From Meishania litoralis (GTDB lineage: Bacteria > Bacteroidota > Bacteroidia > Flavobacteriales > Flavobacteriaceae), in assembly GCF_042611095.1 (NCBI RefSeq), contig NZ_JBHFPV010000001.1:1488001-1552000 (forward strand): a stretch of DNA of 64,000 nucleotides. Direction: 5' to 3'. A model generated the notes under the pieces. The model saw nothing but the letters and a program-made list of their open reading frames with translations, did not search any database and was not told the DNA's origin. Every line of letters begins with the position of its first letter. Position 1 is the stretch's first letter. The position numbers were made by a program, and so were the translations under genes. Of the stretch, positions 10,501 through 18,560 are shown piece after piece.

Positions 10501-11166
10501 TCCTTCGGAGGCATTGGTATCCGCATACAGATCATAACCCAAGGCCTCATTGATTTGATTATGGTCATCAGAAGCTCCCATCCAAGAATTCTGACCAACT
10601 ATGCGTGTCACAAAAATATTCTCTGCATTACTGGTAAGTGTTACCAAATAACCTTCGCGGCCAAAATATGAGGTTGATGATGTGGTGCTTTTTGTAGCGG
10701 TCCAACTTGTAGCCGTATTGGTAACCCTATAAAAATGTTCATTTAGAGGATTGTAAAAAGTCTCTTCGGCCACAAAACTGACCTGTCTTGTCTCAGGTGA
10801 ACAGATGGGGCCTGAGGTAATGGTCACATTCCTAAGAAAGGTTTGCCATTCCAGAGCCGTAAGAGTTCCTTTGAATACTATGGAACGTTCCCCGCTGTTC
10901 CAACCAGAAGTGGTTACCCCAGGGGGCAATGCTCCGTTATACCCCAGTTGGTCGGTTGCGGTAAAGGAGTTGGTAATGGAGACCGTAAAATCTGTGATAC
11001 TCCCACTCGACGTAATGGTAAGGTTTGGCGCCACCACAGTTGCGGTTTGAGCGGATATTGTATTTATGCCTGAATTACCAGAAACAGTAATTTGCGAATG
11101 AACGGTTGCAAAATTTAAAAAAAGTAATAGTAAAATTGCAAGGTTGAAACGGATTGGTGTACTCAT
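4579..11166 (-). CDS. Giant multidomain surface adhesin with type-B T9SS sorting domain
   Basis: About 2195 residues. Order, approximate residues: signal peptide 1-25; C-type-lectin-like domain about 120-310 (GREGYLVTLTSNAENIF, NWRTGEPND, GDWNDFPDS); immunoglobulin-like repeats 320-590; IPT/TIG 590-665; LamG/concanavalin-like 668-865; second IPT/TIG 870-950; repeated STPYDISTAS units resembling propeller blades 960-1210; cadherin-like 1215-1310; three Calx-beta-like repeats (TVSETTLTMNENAG, TFTSANWDTPQTVTVTG) 1310-1640; calcium-binding thrombospondin-3 repeats 1640-2100; type-B gliding-motility-type sorting domain 2105-2195 (EAFTPNGDGVNDAWV, VYNRWGHEVF). ATG at 11166 gives a clean signal peptide; the TTG at 11178 only adds four residues. 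Export is by Sec then T9SS, surface attached. Likely role is adhesion or glycan binding; the ligand is not predictable. Confidence 0.93.
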   Translation of the reverse strand: MSTPIRFNLAILLLLFLNFATVHSQITVSGNSGINTISAQTATVVAPNLTITSSGSITDFTVSITNSFTATDQLGYNGALPPGVTTSGWNSGERSIVFKGTLTALEWQTFLRNVTITSGPICSPETRQVSFVAEETFYNPLNEHFYRVTNTATSWTATKSTTSSTSYFGREGYLVTLTSNAENIFVTRIVGQNSWMGASDDHNQINEALGYDLYADTNASEGKFYWVTGPEKGTQITTANGNGNSVPGVFQNWRTGEPNDYNNGTPGESFGHVYSGAGDWNDFPDSSNIVGIMEFGGMPNDQTTSTPLFTKDIAINGAPGGNITGGDVSVCAGSNSTVLTLNGLDGSVVRWESSDNNFIDTPTTINNTTTSLTVTNISTTTYYRAVVNTNAPTNCANLITSSTPIYVLEANAGNVFAENTTICAGSDVELQVSGQNGDIEKWQRSTDNINWTDIANTSTTLNETIASTGTHYYRVVVGIAACGSSVASSSKEITVVSGTPPTGGQVSSAVHGSTTNSGTLTLSGHTGTVVKWQQSTDNGIIWDNIANTSTTYNYSNITTKTLFRAQLTSGSCGNTFSNEGSVSILDAPVITSFDPKLAGNGETVTITGTGFTGTTAVSFGSIAAKSFTIDSDTQISAVVDTGASGSISVSNPAGNDSETGFIFKVAQYDFEGDALDETENNHDGTVVNSLTYQTGAQGQAICFDNGPGYVELPNNLIRNLSEFTISLRFKTTSTGAILGYQNVAANTANTPTNWIPILMITNDGKLKGTLWTTTPAAIQAISTNPVNDGNWHQVDFTASSNTVTIYVDGVVEASTTGAAVNHLDMSFNQLGFAYTNNYNQSSTTWEYFSGCLDDMVIVDKALTSQELEDITALPEPTITNFTPTDGEEGDTIVITGNNFDGATQVTFGGTDAASYTVDSSTQITATVGTGATGAIAVTTAGGMATANGFTYIFQDPVFTSPTSAFAVGAAVFAQDLNIQPQLPNAYGITFNNDGTKMFVSGIFPSEIAEYILSTPFDIGTASYEDSLNGMSGRTTGITFNDDGTKILYVGYNGGNNVVEYVMSTPYDISTASLGQSVAFSETGSYADMTFNADGSKMFLLSTNSIIFEYNLSTNYDVSTASYTNTSHSISQSSNHMEIDFNNDGSKLFVISIGGELLEYDLSTPYDIASLTFVGIPFDTDGQEGNPYALAFDNNGGRFYVTGATGEVHQYNLQASIDFDENSTVAITDVDANDGDGGATDVGITFSLVSGSDNDLFAIDVNTGVLTFISAPDFESPQDDGSDNTYEVTVVATDDSGSSQLEIKVVVNDIPEFVLDQTALTIDEDGGTATFTVVMDAMPNGNIVLDVASSDTAEATAGPTPLTFTPANWNTPQTVTVTGINDDIYRDDTATISVTVDDVNTVGALEGLDEKTVAITLTNDDTAAYTVSETTLTMNENAGTDTFTVVLDSEPTNDVVFDVSSDDTNEATVSAAQLTFTSANWDTPQTVTVTGVDDDIDRGDSATITIAVNGAGSDDSFDALADQSVAITLTDDDTAAYTVSETALTIDENAGTDTFTVVLDTQPTSNVAFDISSDDNNEATVSAAQLTFTSANWDTPQTVTVTGVDDDIDRDDSVTITVSVNGAGSDDAFDALADKSVAITLTDDDTDSDGDSILDPVDNCVSIANADQLDTDSDGEGNVCDTDDDNDGTPDTDDDFPLDPAEDTDTDGDGTGDNADTDDDNDGTSDTDDDFPLDDSEDTDTDGDGTGDNADTDDDNDGTPDSEDDFPLDENEDTDTDGDGTGDNADTDDDNDGTPDSDDDFPLDDSEDTDTDGDGTGDNADTDDDNDGTPDSDDDFPLDDSEDTDTDGDGTGDNADTDDDNDGTPDSDDDFPLDDSEDTDTDGDGTGDNADTDDDNDGTPDSDDDFPLDDSEDTDTDGDGTGDNADTDDDNDGTPDTNDDFPLDDSEDTDTDGDGTGDNTDNDIDGDGIPNDEDTYPNGEITDADNDGVPDAEDAFPNDPNESVDSDGDGQGDNSDDDDDNDGIVDSEDAFPWDPTEDTDTDGDGTGDNADDDDDNDGTPDTQDAFPTDSSEDTDNDGDGVGDNADTDDDNDGVVDSEDDFPTHSEPAIVPAEAFTPNGDGVNDAWVVPGIENYLNNTVKVYNRWGHEVFATKGYGNDWEGFYNRNREKLPSGSYLYIIDLGNGSTPIQGWIFINY
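4870..6250 (-). repeat. 105-bp tandem repeats encoding thrombospondin type-3 units
   Basis: Inside the adhesin gene. The unit is 105 bp, checked by the spacing of one landmark (5466, 5571, 5676, 5781), and encodes 35 residues rich in Asp (DTDTDGDGTGDNADTDDDND plus GTPDSDDDFPLDDSE). Roughly seven units between about 5300 and 6080 are nearly identical; the units toward both ends are degenerate and include a shortened one near 5200-5280. Such arrays bind calcium and stiffen surface proteins. Near identity at DNA level implies recent expansion or homogenisation, and copy number may vary between strains or be collapsed in assemblies. Confidence 0.92.
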
Positions 11167-11494
11167 GATGAGACTCAATTTTGAAGTTTGGTTGTGTTAA
11201 GACTAATAGAAATATTTGGTCGATAAACTGTTTTATTTTATCGATTAACGGCATTGATATACAATTATTGCAGAAAAAGACTACAAAATAAGAAATATAA
11301 TATTTATAGTTATTTTTGGCATTTCGTTCTTGTGATAGTTTTTACAGATGGATCCCTATAGTGTATTTGTATATTCCTGAATGGCCACGGTCAACGAACC
11401 TGCTTTACCCAAATTTTCTTAACGGTAACATTTTGTTAGAAATTGGCTTTATAAGCCATATAGGGCTACTTTAGTGACCGTTAAATCAAACTGA
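11167..11494. promoter_or_regulatory. Divergent intergenic region between the adhesin and phosphoesterase genes
   Basis: 328 bases, AT-rich, with no coding signal. It must hold the promoters of both divergent genes. For the rightward gene a TACTTTAG box (about 11468-11475) resembles TAnnTTTG with a TTG about 21 bases upstream, a weak match. For the adhesin side an 8-bp inverted repeat TCGATAAA/TTTATCGA lies at 11220-11227 and 11237-11244. Confidence 0.45.
11220..11244. promoter_or_regulatory. Inverted repeat upstream of the adhesin operon
   Basis: Perfect 8-bp arms (TCGATAAA and TTTATCGA) separated by 9 bases, 54-78 bases upstream of the adhesin ATG. Position and symmetry suit an operator or a leader hairpin; no protein partner can be named. 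Confidence 0.3.
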
Positions 11495-12904
11495 ATGAAA
11501 CGACGTATTTTTTCAAGTGCCCTGTGCATGATTTTGGTGGTAATTGGTTTCATGGCACATCAAGACCCGGTATACGGGCAAAGCATACAAGAAGATGGTC
11601 ATGGGCATACCCATTATGTTGAACTTGATACCATAATCTCCCACAAATTGATTTTTCCTTCAAAGACGCCCGATCGGGTGATAGCGAACCTGACGGTGGA
11701 TCCGGCCCATAGTTTTGCGGTCAATTGGCGCACGAATCAGCTAGTGCAATCTGGAATTGTCGAAATCGCTCTGGCCACCGATGGCCCCGAGTTTTTATTG
11801 GAGGAAGTACAAAAGGTAAAGGCAAGATCTCAACAATTCGAAAACCAAAATAGCCGGGAACCTTTGGTCAAGGCCACTTTTCATTCCGCTGTCGTTTCAG
11901 GCCTTAGGCCCAATACGACCTATGTCTATCGTGTGGGCAATGGCGCCGAAGAAGACGGATATTGGAGCGAGTGGTTTCAATATACCACCGCATCCACTGA
12001 CATTGAAAAGCCATTTAGCTTCATATATTTCGGCGATGCGCAGAACAACGTAAAATCATTATGGTCAAGGGTCATTCGCAATTCATACAGGCAATTTCCG
12101 CATGTGGATTTTATGCTTCACGCCGGAGACCTGATCAATGACAGGGATGCCAACTTGGAATGGGGCGAATGGTTTTATGCCGGCAGTTTTATACATGCCA
12201 CTGTTCCGAGCATTATGACACCCGGCAATCACGAGTATCGCAATGGGGCGCTTTCTTCATTATGGAGGCCACAGTTCACATTGCCCGAAAACGGACCAAT
12301 GGATGTTTTAAAGGAAACCTGTTATGCGATCGACTATCAAAATATGAAGTTGATATCCATCGACGCCGAAGGTTTTGATGAGAATTTGGAAGCGCGTGCC
12401 GCCCAGATCAAATGGCTCGATTCCGTATTGAGCAACAATACCAAAAAATGGACGGCCGTAACCCTGCATTACCCTATTTTTTCAACGGCCAAAGGGAGGG
12501 ACAATAAAGAGCTGCGGGAAGGCCTGAAACCTTTGATGGACAAGTACAAGGTAGACTTGGTCTTGCAGGGGCATGACCATACCTATGCCAGGGGGTTTGT
12601 TGAGAACGAGGGAAAAGGATTGACGGTGGTCAATGATGCCGGAACCATTTATGCGGTTTCCGTAAGCGGACCCAAAATGTACGAATCAAAAGACCAAGAC
12701 TGGATGGTACGCCGAGGCGAGTATACCCAACTTTTTCAGATCATCACGGTTTCAAAAGACACCATACAATACGGGGCATACACCCCACTTGGCAGCCTTT
12801 ATGATGCTTTTGAACTGGTCAAGAAAAACGGTAAGAAACAGTTGATCAACAAAGTGCCCGACACCCCTGTTCGATTACGGCAAGATTTTATCAAGCAAGA
12901 ATAA
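11495..12904 (+). CDS. Secreted purple-acid-phosphatase-like metallophosphoesterase
   Basis: 469 residues with a signal peptide (RRIFSSALCMILVVIGFMAH), an N-terminal fibronectin-III-like purple acid phosphatase domain (about 60-165; PDRVIANLTVDPAHSFAVNW, LRPNTTYVYRVG), then a calcineurin-fold catalytic domain. Dinuclear metal motifs are present in order: GDAQ, HAGDL, GNHE, the His of LHYPIF, and GHDHTYARG. It should hydrolyse phosphomonoesters in the periplasm or outside the cell; the substrate is unknown. It lies divergent to the adhesin and converges on the sugar dehydrogenase gene with an 18-base gap. Confidence 0.88.
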   Translation: MKRRIFSSALCMILVVIGFMAHQDPVYGQSIQEDGHGHTHYVELDTIISHKLIFPSKTPDRVIANLTVDPAHSFAVNWRTNQLVQSGIVEIALATDGPEFLLEEVQKVKARSQQFENQNSREPLVKATFHSAVVSGLRPNTTYVYRVGNGAEEDGYWSEWFQYTTASTDIEKPFSFIYFGDAQNNVKSLWSRVIRNSYRQFPHVDFMLHAGDLINDRDANLEWGEWFYAGSFIHATVPSIMTPGNHEYRNGALSSLWRPQFTLPENGPMDVLKETCYAIDYQNMKLISIDAEGFDENLEARAAQIKWLDSVLSNNTKKWTAVTLHYPIFSTAKGRDNKELREGLKPLMDKYKVDLVLQGHDHTYARGFVENEGKGLTVVNDAGTIYAVSVSGPKMYESKDQDWMVRRGEYTQLFQIITVSKDTIQYGAYTPLGSLYDAFELVKKNGKKQLINKVPDTPVRLRQDFIKQE

Positions 12905-12922
12905 GGCTTTTACAGTTTAGGA

Positions 12923-14194
12923 TCAATAGGTCACTTTAAAAATGCTTCCACCAAAATCATCGCAGACATAGAGGGCGCCATCGGGTCCCTCTGCCAAGCC
13001 GCATGGTCGATGTTTTAAGGTATCGTCATCGGTCGGGTTTGCCAGATCGAATCCGGCAAAGTTGTCCAGGAAAATTTCCCAATCGCCGTCAGGTTTTCCA
13101 TTTTTGAACGGAACAAAGGCCACAAAAAAGCCTTTTTTGATTTCTTTCGATTGGTTGTGAAAGGCTATGAAGGCCCCATTTTTATATTTTTCCGGAAACA
13201 TGCTTCCCCTATAGAAAAGCACATCGTTCGGACCCAAGTGTGCCGGGAAGGCCACAACGGGCTCTAGAAATTTTTCGGCACTTTCCTTGTCGCCGTCACC
13301 TCCGTATTCAGGGGCGAGCACGCGTTTGTTCTTTTGATGGTCATAATAGGTCGATGGCCAGCCCGCATTGTCGTTTTCCTTTATTTCATAAAAGGTTTCG
13401 GCCGGCAGTTCGTCATTTTGTTTTTGGGAATACAGATCAGGATAAAAATTGCTAAATCCACCCCGGCCGTGATCGGTGGCGAACAGCGAATTGGTCTGGT
13501 GGTTCCAGGTAATGCCTACTGCATTTTTTAGTCCGGTCGCATATCGGGTTCCATCGACATAGGTCTGATCCAATTCATTGGCTTTGAATTTCCAGATGCC
13601 TCCGGCCGAATCCAATATGGTGCAGGGTATCATTCCCGCTTCGGCTTCATTGTTCCTGCAGGCATCGTTCCAAGAGCCAATGGTCACATAAAGGTTGCCG
13701 TTATCATCAATGGTAAAAGGCTTCGCATTGTCACGCCCCATATCGATAAGTCCTTCCACTATTTTTTCTGGATTATCCGTATCGATGATTTCGTGGTCAT
13801 CACTTAGTGCATAGCGATGTACTCCAGAATTGGAAGAAGCATAGAGGTACTTGCCCTTGGCTAGAATACCGGTGCCGGGAATCTCGGCAAAGTCCTTTTG
13901 CTCATCTATCGTGCCGTCATTGTCCTTATCCCTTAGCATAACGACACTCTTGCCATCTTTGAGAACCGAACGATTGGCGTAAATATCGCCGTTCTTCGCT
14001 ACGGTCAAATGGCGCACGGCACCCAAATCGACACCTATTTCTTGAACGGAAAATCCTTCAGGGGCTTTTAAAAAGGTCTCATTGACAACGACCTTTACGT
14101 TCTTTTTAGGGTCGCCTTTGCATTGCGTAATACATGATGCCAATACAACAACTGTCAACAATGATAATATTCTGATGGCTCGTGCTGGTTTCAT
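12923..14194 (-). CDS. Glucose/sorbosone dehydrogenase-like lipoprotein
   Basis: 423 residues. The N-terminus (RILSLLTVVVLASC) is a lipoprotein signal with Cys in the lipobox, followed by a charged linker. The body is a beta-propeller of the PQQ-dependent sugar dehydrogenase family: GFSVQEIGVDLGAVRHLTV, DGDIYANRS-type blades, GLKNAVGITWNH, ATDHGRGG, FHNQ and PCGLAEGPDGALYVCDDF near the end. Homologues oxidise sugars or act as soluble aldose dehydrogenases; PQQ use is a family expectation, not shown here. Confidence 0.82.
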   Translation of the reverse strand: MKPARAIRILSLLTVVVLASCITQCKGDPKKNVKVVVNETFLKAPEGFSVQEIGVDLGAVRHLTVAKNGDIYANRSVLKDGKSVVMLRDKDNDGTIDEQKDFAEIPGTGILAKGKYLYASSNSGVHRYALSDDHEIIDTDNPEKIVEGLIDMGRDNAKPFTIDDNGNLYVTIGSWNDACRNNEAEAGMIPCTILDSAGGIWKFKANELDQTYVDGTRYATGLKNAVGITWNHQTNSLFATDHGRGGFSNFYPDLYSQKQNDELPAETFYEIKENDNAGWPSTYYDHQKNKRVLAPEYGGDGDKESAEKFLEPVVAFPAHLGPNDVLFYRGSMFPEKYKNGAFIAFHNQSKEIKKGFFVAFVPFKNGKPDGDWEIFLDNFAGFDLANPTDDDTLKHRPCGLAEGPDGALYVCDDFGGSIFKVTY

Positions 14195-14375
14195 AAATTT
14201 GGTTTACAAGGTTGGTAGGCATTAAAGGTACCATTTCAACATGATTTTTGGCCTAAAAACTCAAAATTGGCACAAGAAGTTAAATTCCGCCATGCTTGGT
14301 TGCTTGGTAAATTACTTCAAATGGCTATAAATTGATTAAATTTCATTCCAATTCAAGAGTTCAAGTGATATCAAG

Positions 14376-15269
14376 ATGAGAATGAAGACACCCCATACCA
14401 CCAGCCTTATGTTTTTTTTGATGGTCTGCTTTATCAGCGCCCAAGAAGAATTGAAGCTTTGGCAGCACCAAGAAAAGCCCTTTTACAAAGAAAATGATCT
14501 AAAGGAATTTGAGACCGAAGTATGGGGCACTACCGCCGTGGGCAATATTGTTGAACCTACACTTACGCTTTATAAGGCCCAGGGTGAAAATACCGGAAAG
14601 GCGGTAGTGATAATTCCCGGGGGCGGTTACGAACTGGTCGCCATGTACCATGAAGGCTATGAACTGGCAAAAATACTTTCGAAGAATGGTATTACGGCAG
14701 CCGTTTTGAAATATCGAATTCCCAATCCGAAATCCTCCGACGAGCCCCATAAAGTTCCGTTGAGCGATGGCCGTCGGGCGCTTAAAATAATACATGAAAA
14801 AGCAGCGGCCTTGAACATAAACACAAATGAAATCGGGGTGGTGGGGTTTTCGGCAGGAAGCCATTTGGCGACGGTCTTGGGACTTTGGAAAAGCGATGAC
14901 ACCGATGAGAATCCTGATTTTACAGGGTTGATCTATGGCGTGACCAATATGACCGAGGGCAATCGAAGTTGGTTGGAAAACAATTTGTACCACCGAAAAA
15001 TGACCCAAGAAGAAATTGCCCAAAACACCTTGTTGAATCTAGTCGATGAAAACACGCCCCAGGCATTCTTGGTGCATGCGCTCGATGACAACTCGTGCCA
15101 ATTGGAAGAAACCACCCTTTACGCCCAAAAATTGGTCGACCACAATATTTTGGTTGAAACCCATATTTTTCCCAAGGGCGGCCATGGTTTTGGCGTCGGC
15201 AAAACCGCCGACGGCACGGATCAATGGGTGGGGCTATTTGTGAATTGGTTAAAGAACAGTGCGTTTTAA
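14376..15269 (+). CDS. Secreted alpha/beta hydrolase, acetyl-esterase type
   Basis: 297 residues: signal peptide to about residue 22 (TTSLMFFLMVCFISAQ), then an alpha/beta hydrolase of the carbohydrate-esterase-like group. Visible are the oxyanion segment VVIIPGGGYELVA, the nucleophile elbow GFSAGSH (Ser), HALDDNSC (Asp) and the C-terminal His in FPKGGHGFG. Such enzymes remove acetyl or feruloyl groups from hemicellulose-type glycans. It precedes the GH2 gene by 8 bases and is very likely in one operon with it, which supports a role in polysaccharide breakdown. Confidence 0.85.
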   Translation: MRMKTPHTTSLMFFLMVCFISAQEELKLWQHQEKPFYKENDLKEFETEVWGTTAVGNIVEPTLTLYKAQGENTGKAVVIIPGGGYELVAMYHEGYELAKILSKNGITAAVLKYRIPNPKSSDEPHKVPLSDGRRALKIIHEKAAALNINTNEIGVVGFSAGSHLATVLGLWKSDDTDENPDFTGLIYGVTNMTEGNRSWLENNLYHRKMTQEEIAQNTLLNLVDENTPQAFLVHALDDNSCQLEETTLYAQKLVDHNILVETHIFPKGGHGFGVGKTADGTDQWVGLFVNWLKNSAF

Positions 15270-15277
15270 CGGGCATT

Positions 15278-18200
15278 ATGAAATCAGTACATATTCTACT
15301 TGTATTATTCTTTTGCGCCATATATGGCTGCAGGCAAAAGCACTTGCCCGAAGTGCCCGAGCAGGTCAATCATTTCGACCATCGAATTTTCGAAGAGAAC
15401 AAATTACCGCCCAGGGCCACTTTTTTTGCCATGGAAGCGCCCGAAATACCTTTAAAAGAAGAGTCTCGCAGGTATTTGAATCTCAACGGCGATTGGAAAT
15501 TCTTTTTTGTGAAAGACCCGAAGCGGCGCCTTACCACATTTCAAAATATTGATTTTGTTGATGCCGATTGGGATACGATTCCGGTTCCTGCGAATTGGGA
15601 GGTCGAAGGGTATGATTATCCTATCTATCTAGACGAGCGCTATCCGTTCGATACCCATTGGCCCGACGCGCCGACAGATTATAATCCGGTGGGTACCTAC
15701 CGTAAAACGATAAATCTTCCGGCCACCTTTTTATCCGAAGACATCATCCTGCATTTTGAAGGCGCCAAATCGGCCATGTATGTCTATGTGAACGGAGAAT
15801 ATGTCGGTTATTCACAAGGAAGTAAAACCCCTGCAGAATTCAATATTTCGAGCTTCGTATCCGAAGGAAGAAACTTGATTGCCCTACAACTATTCAGGTG
15901 GAGCGATGCCAGTTATCTCGAAAGTCAAGATATGTTGCGCATGAGCGGTATTGAGCGCGACGTATACCTGTATACACGGCCCAAAGTGCATATATCAGAT
16001 TACCATGCCTATACCAATTTAGATGATTCATACGCAAAAGGTGTTTTTAAGGGGACTGTTTTCGTGACCAATACAACTTTAGAAAATGCTTCCAGAGAAA
16101 TTTCCGTCGAATTGTTTGACAATGGTAAACGGGTCTATCAAACCACAGAGCTTCTAGAAATACCCAAGGATAGTACAATTGAATTCCATACTGATAAAAT
16201 CATCGAAAGCATAAAAACGTGGTCGGCCGAAGCCCCGAATCTGTATGACCTCAAAATCGGTCTGGTAGATAAAGATGATTCTGCGAACAACGAGTTCATA
16301 AATGGCAAAACAGGCTTTAAGCGTGTAGAGATCAAGAACAGCCAAGTGCTGTTCAACGGCAAGGCAATTTACATCAAAGGCGTTGACCGACATGAAACGG
16401 ATCCGTATACCGGCCATGTGGTTTCAAGGGAGTCGATGGAAAAAGACATCAAATTGATGAAGCAGAACAATATCAATGCCGTACGAAGTTCGCATTATCC
16501 AAACGACCCCTATTGGTTGTCACTTTGCGATGAATATGGGTTGTACGTAGTCGATGAGGCCAACATCGAAAGCCACCCCTTGGCCATTGATTCGACAACC
16601 CAGATCGGCAACACGATGAGTTGGCTCCCGGCCCATATCGAACGAACGAAACGCATGTATTATCGAGATAGAAACCACCCGTCCATATATTCCTGGTCTT
16701 TGGGCAATGAGGCCGGCGAAGGCGAGATATTTCGAACCACCTATAAATGGCTAAAGGAAAATGATGACAATAGGGCCGTGCAATACGAACCTGCCGGAAA
16801 AGAAGATTATACTGATTTGTATTGCCCGATGTACCCCCCATTCGAGTACCTGATCGAACACGGAGAATCGGACTCCGACAAGCCTTCCATCATTATCGAA
16901 TACGCCCACGCCATGGGGAATTCTGGCGGAAACCTTCAAGATTATTGGGATATCATCGAAAAATATCCCAATCTGCAGGGTGGTTTTATTTGGGATTGGG
17001 TTGATCAAAGTTTGGAGTATAAAGATGAAAACGGAAAGCCGTATTTGGCCTACGGCCATGATTTTCACCCGAATTTGCCGACCGATGGAAATTTTTTGAA
17101 CAATGGCCTTGTCGATCCGTATCGAAATCCGCACCCGCATCTATCTGAAGTCAAGAAAGTATATGAGCCCGCACAGTTTTATTATAAGGGGAATGGGGTA
17201 ATCGAAATCGAGAACAAAAATTTCTTTGCCGATTTCTCTGACAAGGAAATGCGCATTAGAATATTGAACAATGGTGTAGAAGTATTTCAAAAAACGAATA
17301 TGGCAATCGACGTTCCGCCCAGACAAAAACGACAAATTATGGTTGCAGAGATTCCGGATGTCTTTGTTCCCGAAGACGAATTCATTTTGGAGGTCGGCCT
17401 ACTTCAGAAAGATGAAACAATATTAATTCCAAAGGGCCATGAGGTCGCTTGGGACCAATTTGTACTGAACCGCGGTATCGCGCGAAAAGTGCCCATTGCG
17501 CATGGTGGTCTACTTGAAATCAATACCCACGGAACTATTTACGAAATAATAAATGACAAGACAACGCTTCAGATCGATTCTGAATCTGGGGAAATCATTT
17601 CATGGGTCTTTTCTGAAACCGAAATTACCGACCAACCGATTCGACCGAATTTCTGGCGTCCACCCACCGATAATGACCTGGGAAACGGAATGGACAAATG
17701 GGCAAATATCTGGCAGAAGGCCACCTATGAATATAGTGCGGAACTAGTTGTACCTCCAAAGAAATCAGGAACAGCTGTAGGCTTTAAGGTTCGGTACGGC
17801 ACTCCGAACAAAGAAGCCGAAGTACTGGTCGATTACACCTTGGAACCAGAAGGAAGTCTACAGATCAACTTTAGTTTTCAGCCAAAAAAAGAAAATCTGC
17901 CCAATATTCCGCGGTTGGGTATGTATTTGACATTGCCCAAAGATTTCTCGAATGTCGAATGGTACGGTAAAGGCCCTGAAGAGAGCTATTGGGATAGAAA
18001 AACAGGCCAAAAAACGGGAGTTTATTCAGGAAAGGTCGAAGATCAGTTCCATCGGTATTCAAGGCCCCAAGAAACGGGAAACAAGACCGATGTGCGTTGG
18101 ATGCACCTTTTCAATGGACAGCTGTCGCTAAAAGCACAATCGAAAAATCACTTGTTGAATGCAAGCGTTTGGCCCTTTGCCATGAAGGAAATCGACTTTA

Positions 18201-18421
18201 ACCCGACTACCGATGGTGCAGCCTCGGCATCAGGCTTGGTGCCGGTTACCAAAAAACACGGTGCCGATATCAAAATCGGGAACACCGTGCAATGGAATAT
18301 CGACTATCAGCAAATGGGGGTAGGTGGTGACAATTCTTGGCGTGCCCCTGTACATGATGAATATATGATTACCGCGAAACGGTATACATATTCATTTGTG
18401 ATCCAGCCAATTAAAAATTAA
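15278..18421 (+). CDS. GH2 beta-galactosidase, LacZ type, lipoprotein
   Basis: 1047 residues from the ATG at 15278; upstream in-frame starts overlap the esterase gene. The N-terminus has a lipoprotein signal (HILLVLFFCAIYGC, Cys lipobox), so the enzyme sits on a membrane facing the periplasm or outside. Domain order is LacZ-like: sugar-binding jelly roll (RYLNLNGDWKFFFV), immunoglobulin-like domains, TIM barrel with acid/base Glu in SLGNEAGEGE (about residue 475) and nucleophile Glu in IIIEYAHAMGN (about 540), and the C-terminal Bgal_small_N domain (FWRPPTDNDLGNG, WYGKGPEESYWDR, DVRWM). No SusC/D pair or regulator accompanies it in this window. Confidence 0.92.
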   Translation: MKSVHILLVLFFCAIYGCRQKHLPEVPEQVNHFDHRIFEENKLPPRATFFAMEAPEIPLKEESRRYLNLNGDWKFFFVKDPKRRLTTFQNIDFVDADWDTIPVPANWEVEGYDYPIYLDERYPFDTHWPDAPTDYNPVGTYRKTINLPATFLSEDIILHFEGAKSAMYVYVNGEYVGYSQGSKTPAEFNISSFVSEGRNLIALQLFRWSDASYLESQDMLRMSGIERDVYLYTRPKVHISDYHAYTNLDDSYAKGVFKGTVFVTNTTLENASREISVELFDNGKRVYQTTELLEIPKDSTIEFHTDKIIESIKTWSAEAPNLYDLKIGLVDKDDSANNEFINGKTGFKRVEIKNSQVLFNGKAIYIKGVDRHETDPYTGHVVSRESMEKDIKLMKQNNINAVRSSHYPNDPYWLSLCDEYGLYVVDEANIESHPLAIDSTTQIGNTMSWLPAHIERTKRMYYRDRNHPSIYSWSLGNEAGEGEIFRTTYKWLKENDDNRAVQYEPAGKEDYTDLYCPMYPPFEYLIEHGESDSDKPSIIIEYAHAMGNSGGNLQDYWDIIEKYPNLQGGFIWDWVDQSLEYKDENGKPYLAYGHDFHPNLPTDGNFLNNGLVDPYRNPHPHLSEVKKVYEPAQFYYKGNGVIEIENKNFFADFSDKEMRIRILNNGVEVFQKTNMAIDVPPRQKRQIMVAEIPDVFVPEDEFILEVGLLQKDETILIPKGHEVAWDQFVLNRGIARKVPIAHGGLLEINTHGTIYEIINDKTTLQIDSESGEIISWVFSETEITDQPIRPNFWRPPTDNDLGNGMDKWANIWQKATYEYSAELVVPPKKSGTAVGFKVRYGTPNKEAEVLVDYTLEPEGSLQINFSFQPKKENLPNIPRLGMYLTLPKDFSNVEWYGKGPEESYWDRKTGQKTGVYSGKVEDQFHRYSRPQETGNKTDVRWMHLFNGQLSLKAQSKNHLLNASVWPFAMKEIDFNPTTDGAASASGLVPVTKKHGADIKIGNTVQWNIDYQQMGVGGDNSWRAPVHDEYMITAKRYTYSFVIQPIKN

Positions 18422-18560
18422 CCCAAGAAGCCTTCTCGACCAATTCGATGTGAATGGCAAGCGCTAGTGGAAAGTCCGAACAAAAAATTGACGAATATTG
18501 ACCACCACATGGGTCAACATAATCACTTATTTTCTATCTTGTGCCTACCAAACCATTTGA

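Noticed and set aside
14920..15369. Minus-strand 149-residue ORF overlapping esterase and GH2 starts
   Set aside because: Lies entirely antisense to two clear genes and has atypical Cys/Arg-rich composition.
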